Assembly: GCA_050951005.1 (NCBI GenBank)
Contig: JBMNIP010000005.1
Span: 124,001 to 188,000 of the forward strand
From: UMGS1519 sp050951005
GTDB taxonomy: Bacteria > Actinomycetota > Coriobacteriia > Coriobacteriales > Eggerthellaceae
Direction: 5' to 3'
DNA length: 64,000 nt
Shown: positions 18,701-25,971 of the stretch, piece by piece
How the letters are laid out: each line of letters opens with the position of its first letter
Numbering within the stretch: the first letter of the stretch is position 1
The notes under the pieces: model-generated
Databases searched by the model: none
The model's input: the letters and a program-made list of their open reading frames with translations, nothing else
Told to the model about the DNA's origin: nothing
Translations under genes and position numbers: made by a program

Positions 18701-19182
18701 CCTTCGAAATCTGCAACATCGCGTCCTGCAGTATCCCCTACTTCAGAGCAGGTTACCAGATTCATCGGTTCACAGACATGCGATCCGAGCGGGGCAACGC
18801 AGCGCACCAATGATCGGCCAGAAGCTACAACCACACATTCCCGCCCGCTTTCAAGCGCATAGAGAGCCTCCATCCGCATTGCGGCTTTTTGCAGGTCGGC
18901 AGGGCGATTATCGAATGGAAGGTCGACTCTCTGGGGAAAGCGAAGAACCCGATCGTCACCGAGATATGCTGCCACGGTACGGGCAAAGTCGTAGGCGGCA
19001 TCCTCTCCGGGAACAACAACCAGTGTGGTTTGGGGAGTCCGATTGAAGCGTGCGGCAACCAAGAAAGGGCGCGCTGATGAAGCTACCCCAAGCGAAGCGT
19101 CCTTTCCTGTATCGAGTTTGCCCCAGAATTCACGAAGTGCTCCTGTGGCATCGAGCAAGCTTGAAAGCGCATCGATGAGCAT
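15718..19182 (-). CDS. mfd: transcription-repair coupling factor Mfd
   Basis: An 1154-residue translocase that removes RNA polymerase stalled at DNA lesions and recruits UvrA. It has a UvrB-like N-terminal region, an RNA polymerase-interacting domain around DYVVHAAHGIALFKEI, the motor with Walker A GDVGFGKTEVALRAAF and Walker B DEEQRFG, and a C-terminal TRCF region. I chose ATG 19182 (RMLIDALSSLL) because it has a GGAAGG site seven bases upstream. ATG 19221 is an alternative with poor spacing, and the longer open frame to 19533 runs antisense into nth. Divergent from nth with about 100 bases between starts. Confidence 0.95.
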   Translation of the reverse strand: MLIDALSSLLDATGALREFWGKLDTGKDASLGVASSARPFLVAARFNRTPQTTLVVVPGEDAAYDFARTVAAYLGDDRVLRFPQRVDLPFDNRPADLQKAAMRMEALYALESGRECVVVASGRSLVRCVAPLGSHVCEPMNLVTCSEVGDTAGRDVADFEGVSIELDNMGYRNTGELEGPGSYCVHGGSMDIYPGNSSFPVRVDFFGDEVDEIRRIVPSTGQSIASLDSIQIFPVREFKITPQNRRIALRALAKSSEYDSEAARMYAALEAETEPEHPEMLLPYLYPRTTGAGSYLASDALVSLVEPRSIFDDALHCYEEVEKRASESQVTLEGLFSKPQQMSFGDAQQCQYLSIVRTGTGLDQQLTVKRTNVAGNSEKLFSRMRQLVDDRYAVVFSVPNYRARQDMKLDLVDRGIPITEILDATSGDGASGHIKLKRGVVNIVDVDIPLGIVLPTAHLALISIADTQGSGTVRTSRHVDITQMTFPYQPGDYVVHAAHGIALFKEIVNQDVGGATRDYLLLEYAEGDKLYVPVEQLDRVSRYVGPEGSSPRLTRLNTSDWSRALNKARKATKKLAFDLVDIYTRRAATQGFRYSPDTPWQKEMEDAFPYQETPDQLSAIADVKADMQSPKPMDRLICGDVGFGKTEVALRAAFKATQDNKQVMLLCPTTILAQQHYTTFKERFDPFEVSVEVLSRFRTQAQQRKILEDFAAGKVDVLVGTHRLLSRDVNPHDLGLLIIDEEQRFGVGAKEQLKNMRESVDVLTLSATPIPRTMQMSLSGVRDMSLILSPPDDRRPVKVFVGEWDPDKVADAIRRELDRHGQVYYVSNRVRTIDDAVERVKSVAGEARIGIAHGKMSKEELERVMEDFSAGEIDVLVATTIIESGIDNPHTNTLIIEDSQRLGLAQLYQLKGRVGRSSTQAYAYFMFPEKVKLTDEARERLLAIDEHQDLGSGMRIAMRDLEIRGAGSILGAEQSGNLSAVGFDLFAEMLSEAVNATREGRIEQSDLIPPALSDITVNVPVHMYLPEDYIPEVDKRVLLYRKLASSDSLEVLDLLEAETVKSYGDMPQAAKNFFDKARIKALAFEKGIHTIAVVAGNVRIEPVHISKEQSITFRRRHIRYSARSQLLTVPLSYFTAENDEESLLNHLVTFIEDL

Positions 19183-19281
19183 GCGCGCACCTTCCCTTTC
19201 GGACAACACGAAAAGCCGCATACCTGCTGGCACGCGACATTTGTTCCGATAGAATAATACCAACCAAACTAAGGAGATTCC

Positions 19282-19953
19282 ATGCCCCGCGAAACAAACC
19301 TGGCAAAACGGGAACGCGCCCTCGAAATCGAAGAACGCATGTTGAAACGGTATGGCGAAGGCGAATGCTCGCTTGACTATATAACCCCGTTCCAGTTGAC
19401 GGTTGCCGTCATTCTCTCTGCACAATGTACCGATGCGGCTGTCAATCGCGTCACCCCGACTCTCTTCAGGGCGTACCCGACACCCGAAGCGCTTGCACAA
19501 GCCGATATCGCAACGGTTGAGGATATCATCCATCCGTTAGGATTCTTCAGGAATAAGGCCCGTAACATCGTAAAGATGTCGCAATCCCTGATGGTTGATT
19601 TCGGCGGTGAGGTCCCGAATGACCTGGAACTTCTGCAAACTTTACCCGGTGTGGGTAGGAAGACAGCGAATGTAGTCATGGCACAGGCATTCAGAAATGC
19701 ACAGGGAATTGCGGTCGATACCCATGTGTTCCGCATTGCCCATCGCCTGCGCCTTGCCGGTCCCTCTGCCGATACGCCGGCAAAAACCGAACAGCAGCTT
19801 CTGAAAGTCTATCCGAAGAAATATTGGCTCTACATCAACCACCAATGGGTACATTTCGGACGTGAATTCTGCCGATCCCAACGTCCGAGATGTGCAGACT
19901 GCTTCATCTGCGATTTGTGCCCGACGTTCTCGAATCCCGGAGCCAAACGTTAA
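19282..19953 (+). CDS. nth: endonuclease III
   Basis: A 223-residue bifunctional DNA glycosylase/AP lyase that removes oxidised pyrimidines. The helix-hairpin-helix LPGVGRKTANVVMA carries the catalytic Lys, and VDTHVFR the catalytic Asp. The C-terminal cysteines follow the C-x6-C-x2-C-x5-C pattern of the [4Fe-4S] cluster (CRSQRPRCADC then CP). An AAGGAG site precedes the ATG. It is divergent from mfd, another repair gene. Unlike the MutY-like gene at 26861, this one keeps all cluster ligands. Confidence 0.97.
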   Translation: MPRETNLAKRERALEIEERMLKRYGEGECSLDYITPFQLTVAVILSAQCTDAAVNRVTPTLFRAYPTPEALAQADIATVEDIIHPLGFFRNKARNIVKMSQSLMVDFGGEVPNDLELLQTLPGVGRKTANVVMAQAFRNAQGIAVDTHVFRIAHRLRLAGPSADTPAKTEQQLLKVYPKKYWLYINHQWVHFGREFCRSQRPRCADCFICDLCPTFSNPGAKR

Positions 19954-20013
19954 CCCAGTACTTTGCCGGCCCCTGATCTGCGAGATTGAATGTGATTTGC
20001 ATGCGGGAAGGGC

Positions 20014-20778
20014 TCAGAAGAGCTGAAGTTGCTTGCATGCGCGCCAGATGCCATCTTCATCGATATCAGAGGTGACCAAATCGGCACGCGCCTTCAATTC
20101 GCCGATGGCATTCCCCATAGCAACGCTCGTCCATTCAGGTTGGAACATGCTTAAATCGTTTGAACCGTCACCGAATACCACCACATCACGCTCATCAGCA
20201 TTGAAGAACTCAACCATCTTTCGTATGCCAACCGACTTATCCGTCGGCTCGCAGTAGATTGATAGGGGCGAATAGCGTGCCCACGTCACCCCATTGAACG
20301 GAAAACGCCGCTCCTCCCCCGGTGCACATGGAACGAAGATCTTATATATGGGATCGAGTTCATCGACAGAAAGATTCGGTACCACGACCGTTTTCATATA
20401 GGTATCCGGAAGATATTCGGTGAAATCCGGTCGACGGGTATACCGTATGAGTTCGTTTGAAACCATAACGGCCCAAGGTAGATGCTCGCTATCAAGCCAA
20501 TGCAGGAATGCGCGGCAGGGACCCAAGGGCATCCCCTCGATCCACACCAGCTTGCCATCAACCGTCAGCGAATTTCCCCCATCCGCTACAAGCGAAGTGA
20601 TGCCATAGGGTTTTGCAAGTTCCAGTGCGTTTCGCTGCAGTCTTCCCGTTGCCAAAGCAACGAAATGACCGGCATCATTGAGCGCGGCAATGGCATCTTG
20701 TGCGCTCTTTGGAACCGAATCGGTGGAGCGGGATCGAAGAGTTCCGTCATAATCGAAGAACAGGTAGCGTTTGCGCAT
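20014..20778 (-). CDS. Cof-type HAD-superfamily phosphatase
   Basis: A 254-residue haloacid dehalogenase-type hydrolase with a C2-type cap. The nucleophile motif is FFDYDGTL (Asp 9 and Asp 11), followed by the TGR motif ATGRLQRNA and the acidic motif FGDGSNDLSM near the C-terminus. Such Cof proteins dephosphorylate sugar phosphates or cofactors; the substrate here is unknown. The start is ATG 20778, four bases after the stop of the hydrogenase maturation protease gene, with a GAGGG site. Despite that close spacing, a role in hydrogenase biology is not supported by the protein itself. Confidence 0.88.
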   Translation of the reverse strand: MRKRYLFFDYDGTLRSRSTDSVPKSAQDAIAALNDAGHFVALATGRLQRNALELAKPYGITSLVADGGNSLTVDGKLVWIEGMPLGPCRAFLHWLDSEHLPWAVMVSNELIRYTRRPDFTEYLPDTYMKTVVVPNLSVDELDPIYKIFVPCAPGEERRFPFNGVTWARYSPLSIYCEPTDKSVGIRKMVEFFNADERDVVVFGDGSNDLSMFQPEWTSVAMGNAIGELKARADLVTSDIDEDGIWRACKQLQLF

Positions 20779-20782
20779 ACTG

Positions 20783-21367
20783 CTAGCCCTCGTCAAGAGT
20801 CAAAGGATCAATCGGGGCGTTCCAATCACGGCTGATCACGTGATGGTAACCCGGCTCCACCACCTCGCCCGTTGACTTGACGGTTATCGTGCATCCACGA
20901 TGTACCAGCTCGGCCAATAGCGAATCGACAAGCAACGGAAGGGCGGCAGCAACCTTGGGCGTCAACCCTGCGACCAAAGACGAAGGTTCGGAGTTCTCCA
21001 CCTGAACGCCGAAGCACAGACCTTCGGCTTTCATGCCCAACACGAATGCCGCATCAAATAGATCGGCCAGCCGAAGCTCATGGAGCGATCCCATGGGAGT
21101 GCCGCGATGCGCTAAGTCGTCAGGTGTGTACCGGAAGACCGTGCCCGGTTCGGCACCGGGGTCATCGGCGGCATCAAGGGAGATGATCAGGTCGTATTCC
21201 CCCACCATATTCAACAGGTCCAGCGTCATCGACCCACATGAAATCAGCTTCACGTTCTCAGGAAACGAATACGTGCGCTCCAGCTCGGTACAGACAATCG
21301 GCCCGATACCATCATCCATCATCAGGAGGTTGCCCACGCAGAGGACGGCGATTTTCGGTTGGGTCAT
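20783..21367 (-). CDS. hyaD: [NiFe] hydrogenase maturation endopeptidase
   Basis: A 194-residue HyaD/HybD/HycI-type protease that cuts the C-terminal tail of the hydrogenase large subunit after nickel insertion. The family pattern GNLLMMDDGIGP carries the first metal-binding acid near residue 17. The second acid lies in ISLDAADDP and the His in SLHELRLAD. The likely substrate is encoded upstream on the same strand (large subunit at 22608-24254, whose tail follows DPCTACAVH). The gene starts four bases after the small membrane protein gene. No hypA-F accessory genes are in this window, so they must lie elsewhere. Confidence 0.92.
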   Translation of the reverse strand: MTQPKIAVLCVGNLLMMDDGIGPIVCTELERTYSFPENVKLISCGSMTLDLLNMVGEYDLIISLDAADDPGAEPGTVFRYTPDDLAHRGTPMGSLHELRLADLFDAAFVLGMKAEGLCFGVQVENSEPSSLVAGLTPKVAAALPLLVDSLLAELVHRGCTITVKSTGEVVEPGYHHVISRDWNAPIDPLTLDEG

Positions 21368-21371
21368 GGGG

Positions 21372-21854
21372 CTATGCTCCCATCGGGGTACGTATGTTCA
21401 GATTATAGTAAGTAGCAAAGGCCAACAGTATCGCAGCGATAACGATACTCACGACGCCCCAGATGCGTTGACGGCGTTGGAACTGCTCCTTCGTCTTGCC
21501 ACGCTGTATGCACCATATGGCTGCACGCGGTTGCATGGCATAGGAGAAATAGAACGCAAAAACGAAGAGAATCACAAAGGTAAGCGCTGCGAATACGAAG
21601 CTCATCGGGGTGCGCAGCGAATACGCGCTGAAGAATACGTTGTCGGCTAACAGCCAGGCAGGATACCACAGCAAGGTGGCGATCATCCCGTGTGCCGGAC
21701 CCCAGATCGGCGGCATGAAGAGCGCTCCTAAATTGAAGCGCGGCAGTCCGGTCAGGTAATCGCGAACCTGGGCTTGCTGTTCCTTGCGAGCGCGGTCATC
21801 ATCTCGAACCTGCGCCTTTATCGATTCCGAATTCGATGCATTCTTGTTAACCAT
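21372..21854 (-). CDS. small membrane protein in hydrogenase gene cluster
   Basis: A 160-residue protein of unknown function. A polar N-terminal segment of about 45 residues is followed by three hydrophobic segments (about 52-75, 86-110, 135-156), with a basic loop RGKTKEQFQRRQR between the last two. It sits between cytochrome b and the maturation protease genes. The start could be ATG 21854 or GTG 21860; neither has a clear ribosome site, and a terminator-like hairpin lies immediately upstream. The position suggests a hydrogenase-linked membrane or assembly role, but this is inference only. Confidence 0.7.
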   Translation of the reverse strand: MVNKNASNSESIKAQVRDDDRARKEQQAQVRDYLTGLPRFNLGALFMPPIWGPAHGMIATLLWYPAWLLADNVFFSAYSLRTPMSFVFAALTFVILFVFAFYFSYAMQPRAAIWCIQRGKTKEQFQRRQRIWGVVSIVIAAILLAFATYYNLNIRTPMGA

Positions 21855-21865
21855 GCACACAGTAT

Positions 21866-21897
21866 ACGAAAAGGGCCCGCATTCCTGCGAGCCCTTT
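21866..21897 (-). terminator. terminator-like hairpin within hydrogenase cluster
   Basis: Outer arms AAAGGGC (21870-21876) and GCCCTTT (21891-21897) enclose an inner CGCA/TGCG stem. Read on the minus strand the hairpin ends in TTTT. It lies 33 bases past the cytochrome b stop and just ahead of the small membrane protein gene, so it could lower expression of the maturation genes relative to the structural genes. Confidence 0.6.
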
Positions 21898-21929
21898 CGA
21901 GTACTAGCTGAAAAAGTACGGCGGATGGT

Positions 21930-22607
21930 TTAGATGGAATTATCCTCACCAACGATGCTGTGCTTCTCAGGATCATACACCAGGCCACCATGCTCCCGAC
22001 GGGCGAACATAGATTTGAAGGTCGGCATACCATCCAGGCAAACCAGGTAGATATGCGCGATCATGAAGATGATCATGACAAACATACCGAAGTAGTGGAT
22101 GATGCGCATGCTCATAGCGCCACCCCAGGCGGCTGTCAGGCCGGCGAATGCCGGTGCCGTTACCTCCCAGAGGGACAGGCCGGTGATTACCATGAAGAGA
22201 ATCAGCAGGCCGGCGAACCAGTAAGCCAGCTTCTGCAGCGGGTTGAACTTCGCGGTCAGCGGATGCTCCTTCTTCATGAACAGATAGTACTTCAGCTGCG
22301 GACCCATCTGATGACGGTTGTCAACCTGCGGGAACCAGTTCTTGTAATCCTTGTCCAAAACACGGGTGCCCTGAGTAGGAGCCCCCTTCACAGTGAACAT
22401 GAAGATAACGCGCACGATCAGATTGATGCCGACGATGATGCCGCAGCAGATATGAATTCCACGGCACGGACCCATGATGCTCGAAATATACGGGTAATGG
22501 ATCATGAAGCCGGTGAAAATCAGGATGCACATGCAAATCAAATTGATGTAGTGCGTGACTACCAGCGGAACCGGATGGGCCTCGTTGTAATGCGCCATAT
22601 GTGCCAT
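21930..22607 (-). CDS. hyaC: Ni/Fe-hydrogenase b-type cytochrome subunit
   Basis: A 225-residue membrane cytochrome b that takes electrons from the hydrogenase small subunit and passes them to the quinone pool. Four hydrophobic helices are visible (about 15-37, 50-72, 126-146 and 170-192) and several His residues lie in or near them, including THYINL, GIHICCG, IHYFGM and AHIYL, as expected for two b hemes. A long loop separates helices 2 and 3. The ATG directly follows the TAA of the large-subunit gene. It completes the usual three-gene module of a respiratory uptake hydrogenase. Confidence 0.9.
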   Translation of the reverse strand: MAHMAHYNEAHPVPLVVTHYINLICMCILIFTGFMIHYPYISSIMGPCRGIHICCGIIVGINLIVRVIFMFTVKGAPTQGTRVLDKDYKNWFPQVDNRHQMGPQLKYYLFMKKEHPLTAKFNPLQKLAYWFAGLLILFMVITGLSLWEVTAPAFAGLTAAWGGAMSMRIIHYFGMFVMIIFMIAHIYLVCLDGMPTFKSMFARREHGGLVYDPEKHSIVGEDNSI

Positions 22608-24254
22608 TTATTTCACCCCCCAAGGGTTCGTAACGGTGTCGAAGTGACGTCCGGTTGAAGGTTCGGTGATATGTACTGCGCAAGCAGTGCACGGGTCGAA
22701 GCTGTGGACCGTGCGCAATGCGTTGATAGGCATATCCATGTCGTCTACCGGCACACCGATCAAGGCCGATTCCATCGGGCCAGGTTCGCCATTCTCGTTG
22801 TGGGGAGCGATGTTCCAGGTCGTCGGAATGATGATCTGATATCCGGTGATCTTGCCATTCGAGACGTGCTCGGTATGGTACAGAGCGCCGCGCGGTGCTT
22901 CCCAGAAGCCCGTACCGTCGCCGGAGTTCGTATTGTGCTCGATAAACGTCTCGGTATCGCCTTCCTTGATGCAGGAAATCAGCTCCTGAGTCCAATCCTT
23001 CATTAGGCCGGCGATGTAGACGGTTTCGACCTGACGGGCGGCCGTACGGCCGAGGGTGGACAACAGAGTCGTCAGCGGAACATCGAGCGTCTTCAAAATC
23101 GAGTTGATCTGCTTGGTCACAAACGAGTTGCCACGCAGGTACGCGACCAGCAGACGGGAAAGGCCGCCAGCCTCCATGCACTGGCCGTCGTAGCGCGGTG
23201 CCTTGGACCAAGTGTAGCGATCGTCGGTATTGTATTCGGTGAACAACGGCTTGGTCTCGCCCTCGCGCGGGTTCAGGTCGCTGTCGCCTTCGTACCAGGA
23301 GTGGCCGACCCATTCGGTGATCTTGTCTTCATCGACATCCTGAACCTTGAAGTCGTCGCCGATGACGCCAGCAGGCAAGTAACGGTCATTCATCTCGAAG
23401 GACGGTGCATCGAAGACGCCCCACGCGATATAGCGGCCGCATCCTTTGCCGAATTTGAAAGCGTCGCTGTAGTACTGGGCCAGAATCAACGTATCCTGCA
23501 GTACGGTGGTGGAGCACCAATCGTACAGCTCGTTTACCAAGCCCCACAGATCGTCGAGCTTCTCCTCCGTGGGCACCCACATGGTGCCGCCTGGAACTGC
23601 CGTCATGATATGCGGCATCTTCCCGCCGATGAGGCCGGCGACCTCAGAAGCCTTGGCCTGCATGGTCAAAGCCTCAAGATAATGCGCAGTCAAGACCAGG
23701 TCGACTTCTGCAGGCAGCTTGTAGCCCTTGCCGTTCTCGGAGCCGAACCAGTTGCCCGAGAAGATGGAAAGCTGGCCGTTCTTGGCGAACTTCTGCAAGC
23801 GCAGCTTCAGCTGCTTGAAGTCGGTGTTCGTGGAAGTACCCGCAGATTCGGCGATACGCTCGGCCTTCTTCGGGTCAGCCTCAAGGCCGTGAATCGGATT
23901 CACATAGTCGAGTGCACACAGGTTGTACAGCCAGAGGATGTGGCTATGCAGGAACTGGGCACCTTCGGTGATATTACGGATGATACGTGCCGCATTCGGA
24001 ATCTGAATGCCGTAGGTATGCTCGGCGGCAATGGTCGAAGCATGTGCATGAGATACCGGGCAAACGCCGCAGATGCGCTGAACGATTTGAGCTGCATCCT
24101 CGGGCGTACGGTCCTCTACGGCAAGCTCCATGCCGCGGAAGCAGCCGCCGGAGACCCAAGCATCGGTAACAACGCCGTCTTCGACTTCCAGCTCGGCACG
24201 AAGATGACCCTCAATGCGGGTAATCGGGTCGATTGCAGTGCGTTTTTTCGCCAT
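22608..24254 (-). CDS. hyaB: [NiFe] hydrogenase large subunit
   Basis: A 548-residue catalytic subunit binding the Ni-Fe centre. The first Cys pair lies in RICGVCPVSHAHAS (Cys 62, 65) and the second in DPCTACAVH (Cys 522, 525). A 20-residue tail follows His 528 and should be removed by the maturation protease encoded downstream. The N-terminal TRIEGHLRAELEVEDG is typical of group 1 membrane-bound uptake enzymes. A distinct group 1 branch has been described from Coriobacteriia, and this enzyme may belong to it. The start is three bases after the small-subunit stop, giving the order small-large-cytochrome b. Confidence 0.97.
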   Translation of the reverse strand: MAKKRTAIDPITRIEGHLRAELEVEDGVVTDAWVSGGCFRGMELAVEDRTPEDAAQIVQRICGVCPVSHAHASTIAAEHTYGIQIPNAARIIRNITEGAQFLHSHILWLYNLCALDYVNPIHGLEADPKKAERIAESAGTSTNTDFKQLKLRLQKFAKNGQLSIFSGNWFGSENGKGYKLPAEVDLVLTAHYLEALTMQAKASEVAGLIGGKMPHIMTAVPGGTMWVPTEEKLDDLWGLVNELYDWCSTTVLQDTLILAQYYSDAFKFGKGCGRYIAWGVFDAPSFEMNDRYLPAGVIGDDFKVQDVDEDKITEWVGHSWYEGDSDLNPREGETKPLFTEYNTDDRYTWSKAPRYDGQCMEAGGLSRLLVAYLRGNSFVTKQINSILKTLDVPLTTLLSTLGRTAARQVETVYIAGLMKDWTQELISCIKEGDTETFIEHNTNSGDGTGFWEAPRGALYHTEHVSNGKITGYQIIIPTTWNIAPHNENGEPGPMESALIGVPVDDMDMPINALRTVHSFDPCTACAVHITEPSTGRHFDTVTNPWGVK

Positions 24255-24257
24255 CGG

Positions 24258-25499
24258 TTACTCGCCTTCCTTCTCGTTTGCGGCCTTCACGTTCTCGACG
24301 GCATCGTACGTGCCGATCATCTGATCGGGGTGCTTGGCATCCCAAGCGCGCATGTTCTCATATCCGACAGTGGATTTGCCGCCGAATTTGCCCTGATGCT
24401 TCATGCCGAAGCCGTGGGCAACAACAAGCACGGCAACGATTGCCGTTACGATGCCCGCGATATCGGAAGGCTGGCCTACCCAGTCGCCGACGCGCAAGTC
24501 GCGATGACGTTGCAGGAACGGGGTGTTCACCTCGACCCAGTTGTCACCGGTATCGTTCGGATTGGCCTCGCAGCATCCGATGCACGGGGCACCGGACTCG
24601 ACGCACCAGGAACGGCGATGGTTCCAACGGACGATGCCGCAGTTGGCACGCGTCTGCGGACCACGGCAGCCCATGGCGTACAGGCAGTAGTTCTTCTTCT
24701 CTTCCTCCGAACCGAACTGGTAAACGAACTCGCCGTTCTCGAAGTGGCCGCGACGCTCGCAGTTGTCGTGGATGGTCTCGTCGAAGATCAGGCTCGGTTT
24801 GTTCTGGCTGTTCAGCTTCGGAAGCGTCTGCTCCAGCACGACGTCGACCAGAACCGCCTCAAGCCATTCGGGGTTCGCAGGGCAACCGGGGATATTAACG
24901 ACTGGCGTTGAAACGCCCTGCTCCTTCAGATATGCCTGGCAGCCGATAGCGTCGGACACATCCGGATGGGCACCCATCCAACCGCCGTTAACAGCACAGG
25001 AACCAAGAGCGACAACCGCATTTGCTCCCTTTGCCGTTTCCAGGAAGATATCAAGTCCGGTTTCCATGGCAACGCGCAGAGCATTGCCATTCCAGCCCTT
25101 CAACAGGGCGCCTTCGTACACAAGAATGTAATTGCCTGCTTCGATGGTTTGCTTGCGCGCTTCCTCCATCGAATAACCAGCGGCAGCAGAAAGCGTCTCG
25201 TTGTAGTTCAGGGAGATCATCTCCAGAACCACCGTAGCCGGATCGGGTTCATCAACCTGTGCGAAGGATTCCGTGCATCCTGTGCAGGATGCGCCTTCGA
25301 TCCAGATTACCGGGTAGAGATTACCCTTCTTTGCGCCAATCACGGTATCCGCGAGAGCTTGCTCCACATCTCCGACCGTCAGCTGAGACAGTCCGGCTGC
25401 GGCAGCAATCGTGCCACAAAGCCCCAAGAAACTACGACGTGAGACGCCGCGCGCCTCTAGCATATCCCGGAACTTATTGACAGTGGCCTCGTTTTCCAT
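24258..25499 (-). CDS. hyaA: [NiFe] hydrogenase small subunit, Tat-exported
   Basis: A 413-residue electron-transfer subunit. The N-terminal Tat signal has SRRSFLGLCG (Arg 21-22), a hydrophobic stretch and a likely ALA cleavage site near residue 50, which would carry the folded heterodimer to the outside. Fe-S ligands are seen in GASCTGCTES, NIPGCPANP, CLYAMGCRGPQT and APCIGCCE. A C-terminal transmembrane anchor (IAGIVTAIVAVLVVAHGFG) precedes a roughly 45-residue charged tail. The start is ATG 25499, seven bases from a GAGGAGG site; GTG 25505 is a weaker alternative. That ribosome site is part of a hairpin. Confidence 0.96.
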   Translation of the reverse strand: MENEATVNKFRDMLEARGVSRRSFLGLCGTIAAAAGLSQLTVGDVEQALADTVIGAKKGNLYPVIWIEGASCTGCTESFAQVDEPDPATVVLEMISLNYNETLSAAAGYSMEEARKQTIEAGNYILVYEGALLKGWNGNALRVAMETGLDIFLETAKGANAVVALGSCAVNGGWMGAHPDVSDAIGCQAYLKEQGVSTPVVNIPGCPANPEWLEAVLVDVVLEQTLPKLNSQNKPSLIFDETIHDNCERRGHFENGEFVYQFGSEEEKKNYCLYAMGCRGPQTRANCGIVRWNHRRSWCVESGAPCIGCCEANPNDTGDNWVEVNTPFLQRHRDLRVGDWVGQPSDIAGIVTAIVAVLVVAHGFGMKHQGKFGGKSTVGYENMRAWDAKHPDQMIGTYDAVENVKAANEKEGE

Positions 25500-25502
25500 G
25501 TG

Positions 25503-25519
25503 CACACCTCCTCAGGTGT
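25503..25519 (-). promoter_or_regulatory. hairpin enclosing the hyaA ribosome-binding site
   Basis: On the minus strand, ACACCT and AGGTGT form a 6-bp stem around a GAGG loop. The AGGAGG ribosome site of hyaA falls in the loop and 3' arm. Pairing would partly mask the site and could tune hydrogenase translation. Confidence 0.5.
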
Positions 25520-25602
25520 CTAGACGGATAAAACGGTTCCATTCAGTAGGAAGATGAAACAATCCGTCGTCACCCGGAATTCATCCCAACTCATTTGAGG
25601 CG

Positions 25603-25630
25603 GTGTTACATATCACAAAATGTGTAACAC
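25603..25630. promoter_or_regulatory. 8-12-8 inverted repeat, candidate operator
   Basis: GTGTTACA (25603-25610) and its inverse TGTAACAC (25623-25630) are separated by 12 bases. The site lies about 105 bases upstream of hyaA and about 340 upstream of pheA. Its size and symmetry fit a dimeric regulator. It sits where a hydrogenase operon promoter would be expected, but no confident -10/-35 pair was identified. Confidence 0.5.
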
Positions 25631-25897
25631 TGCACCCAAATTCATAGAACCCCCACGGCTCGGTATACTATCACAGGAAAAATATGTTAGGTCTGCAATG
25701 ACCATTTATTATGTGAACGGCTGAAAATTCCCGCCAATAACCGCCCTGAACTTCCCACATATTTATTTTTCTGATGGCAATTAATTCCCTGTATTTACCT
25801 ATGATTTAGCCGCAATATCAATTGATGCCATAGATAATTACACACTTATGAGATATGGGTAATTTTTCAGCCTTGGATCGCGTGGCACTGCCGCCCT
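25631..25897. other. AT-rich intergenic region between hyaA and pheA
   Basis: The 470-base gap between the divergent hyaA and pheA starts is clearly richer in A and T than its surroundings. Besides the inverted repeat at 25603 it holds a looser AATTAC/GTAATT pair (about 25838-25866) and TATACT at about 25663. No open frame with a ribosome site was seen. Confidence 0.5.
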
Positions 25898-25898
25898 C

Positions 25899-25926
25899 TG
25901 GTTAACTTCTTTGGGACATCTATAAT
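25899..25926 (+). promoter_or_regulatory. pheA promoter
   Basis: A perfect TATAAT (25921-25926) lies about 46 bases before the preferred pheA start. The -35 region is weak (TGGTTA at 25899, 16-base spacer). Transcription would begin near 25933, after the earliest in-frame ATG at 25930, which supports the later start. Confidence 0.55.
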
Positions 25927-25971
25927 CAGATGTCAATATGCGGCTTGTATCCAATGGAAGGTCCCCTGCAC

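Noticed and set aside
19183..19533. N-terminal extension of Mfd
   Set aside because: The extension runs antisense through nth, has no family sequence, and ATG 19182 has a better ribosome site.
23301..24911. 536-codon plus-strand open frame
   Set aside because: It lies opposite both hydrogenase subunit genes and has no ribosome site or recognisable motif.
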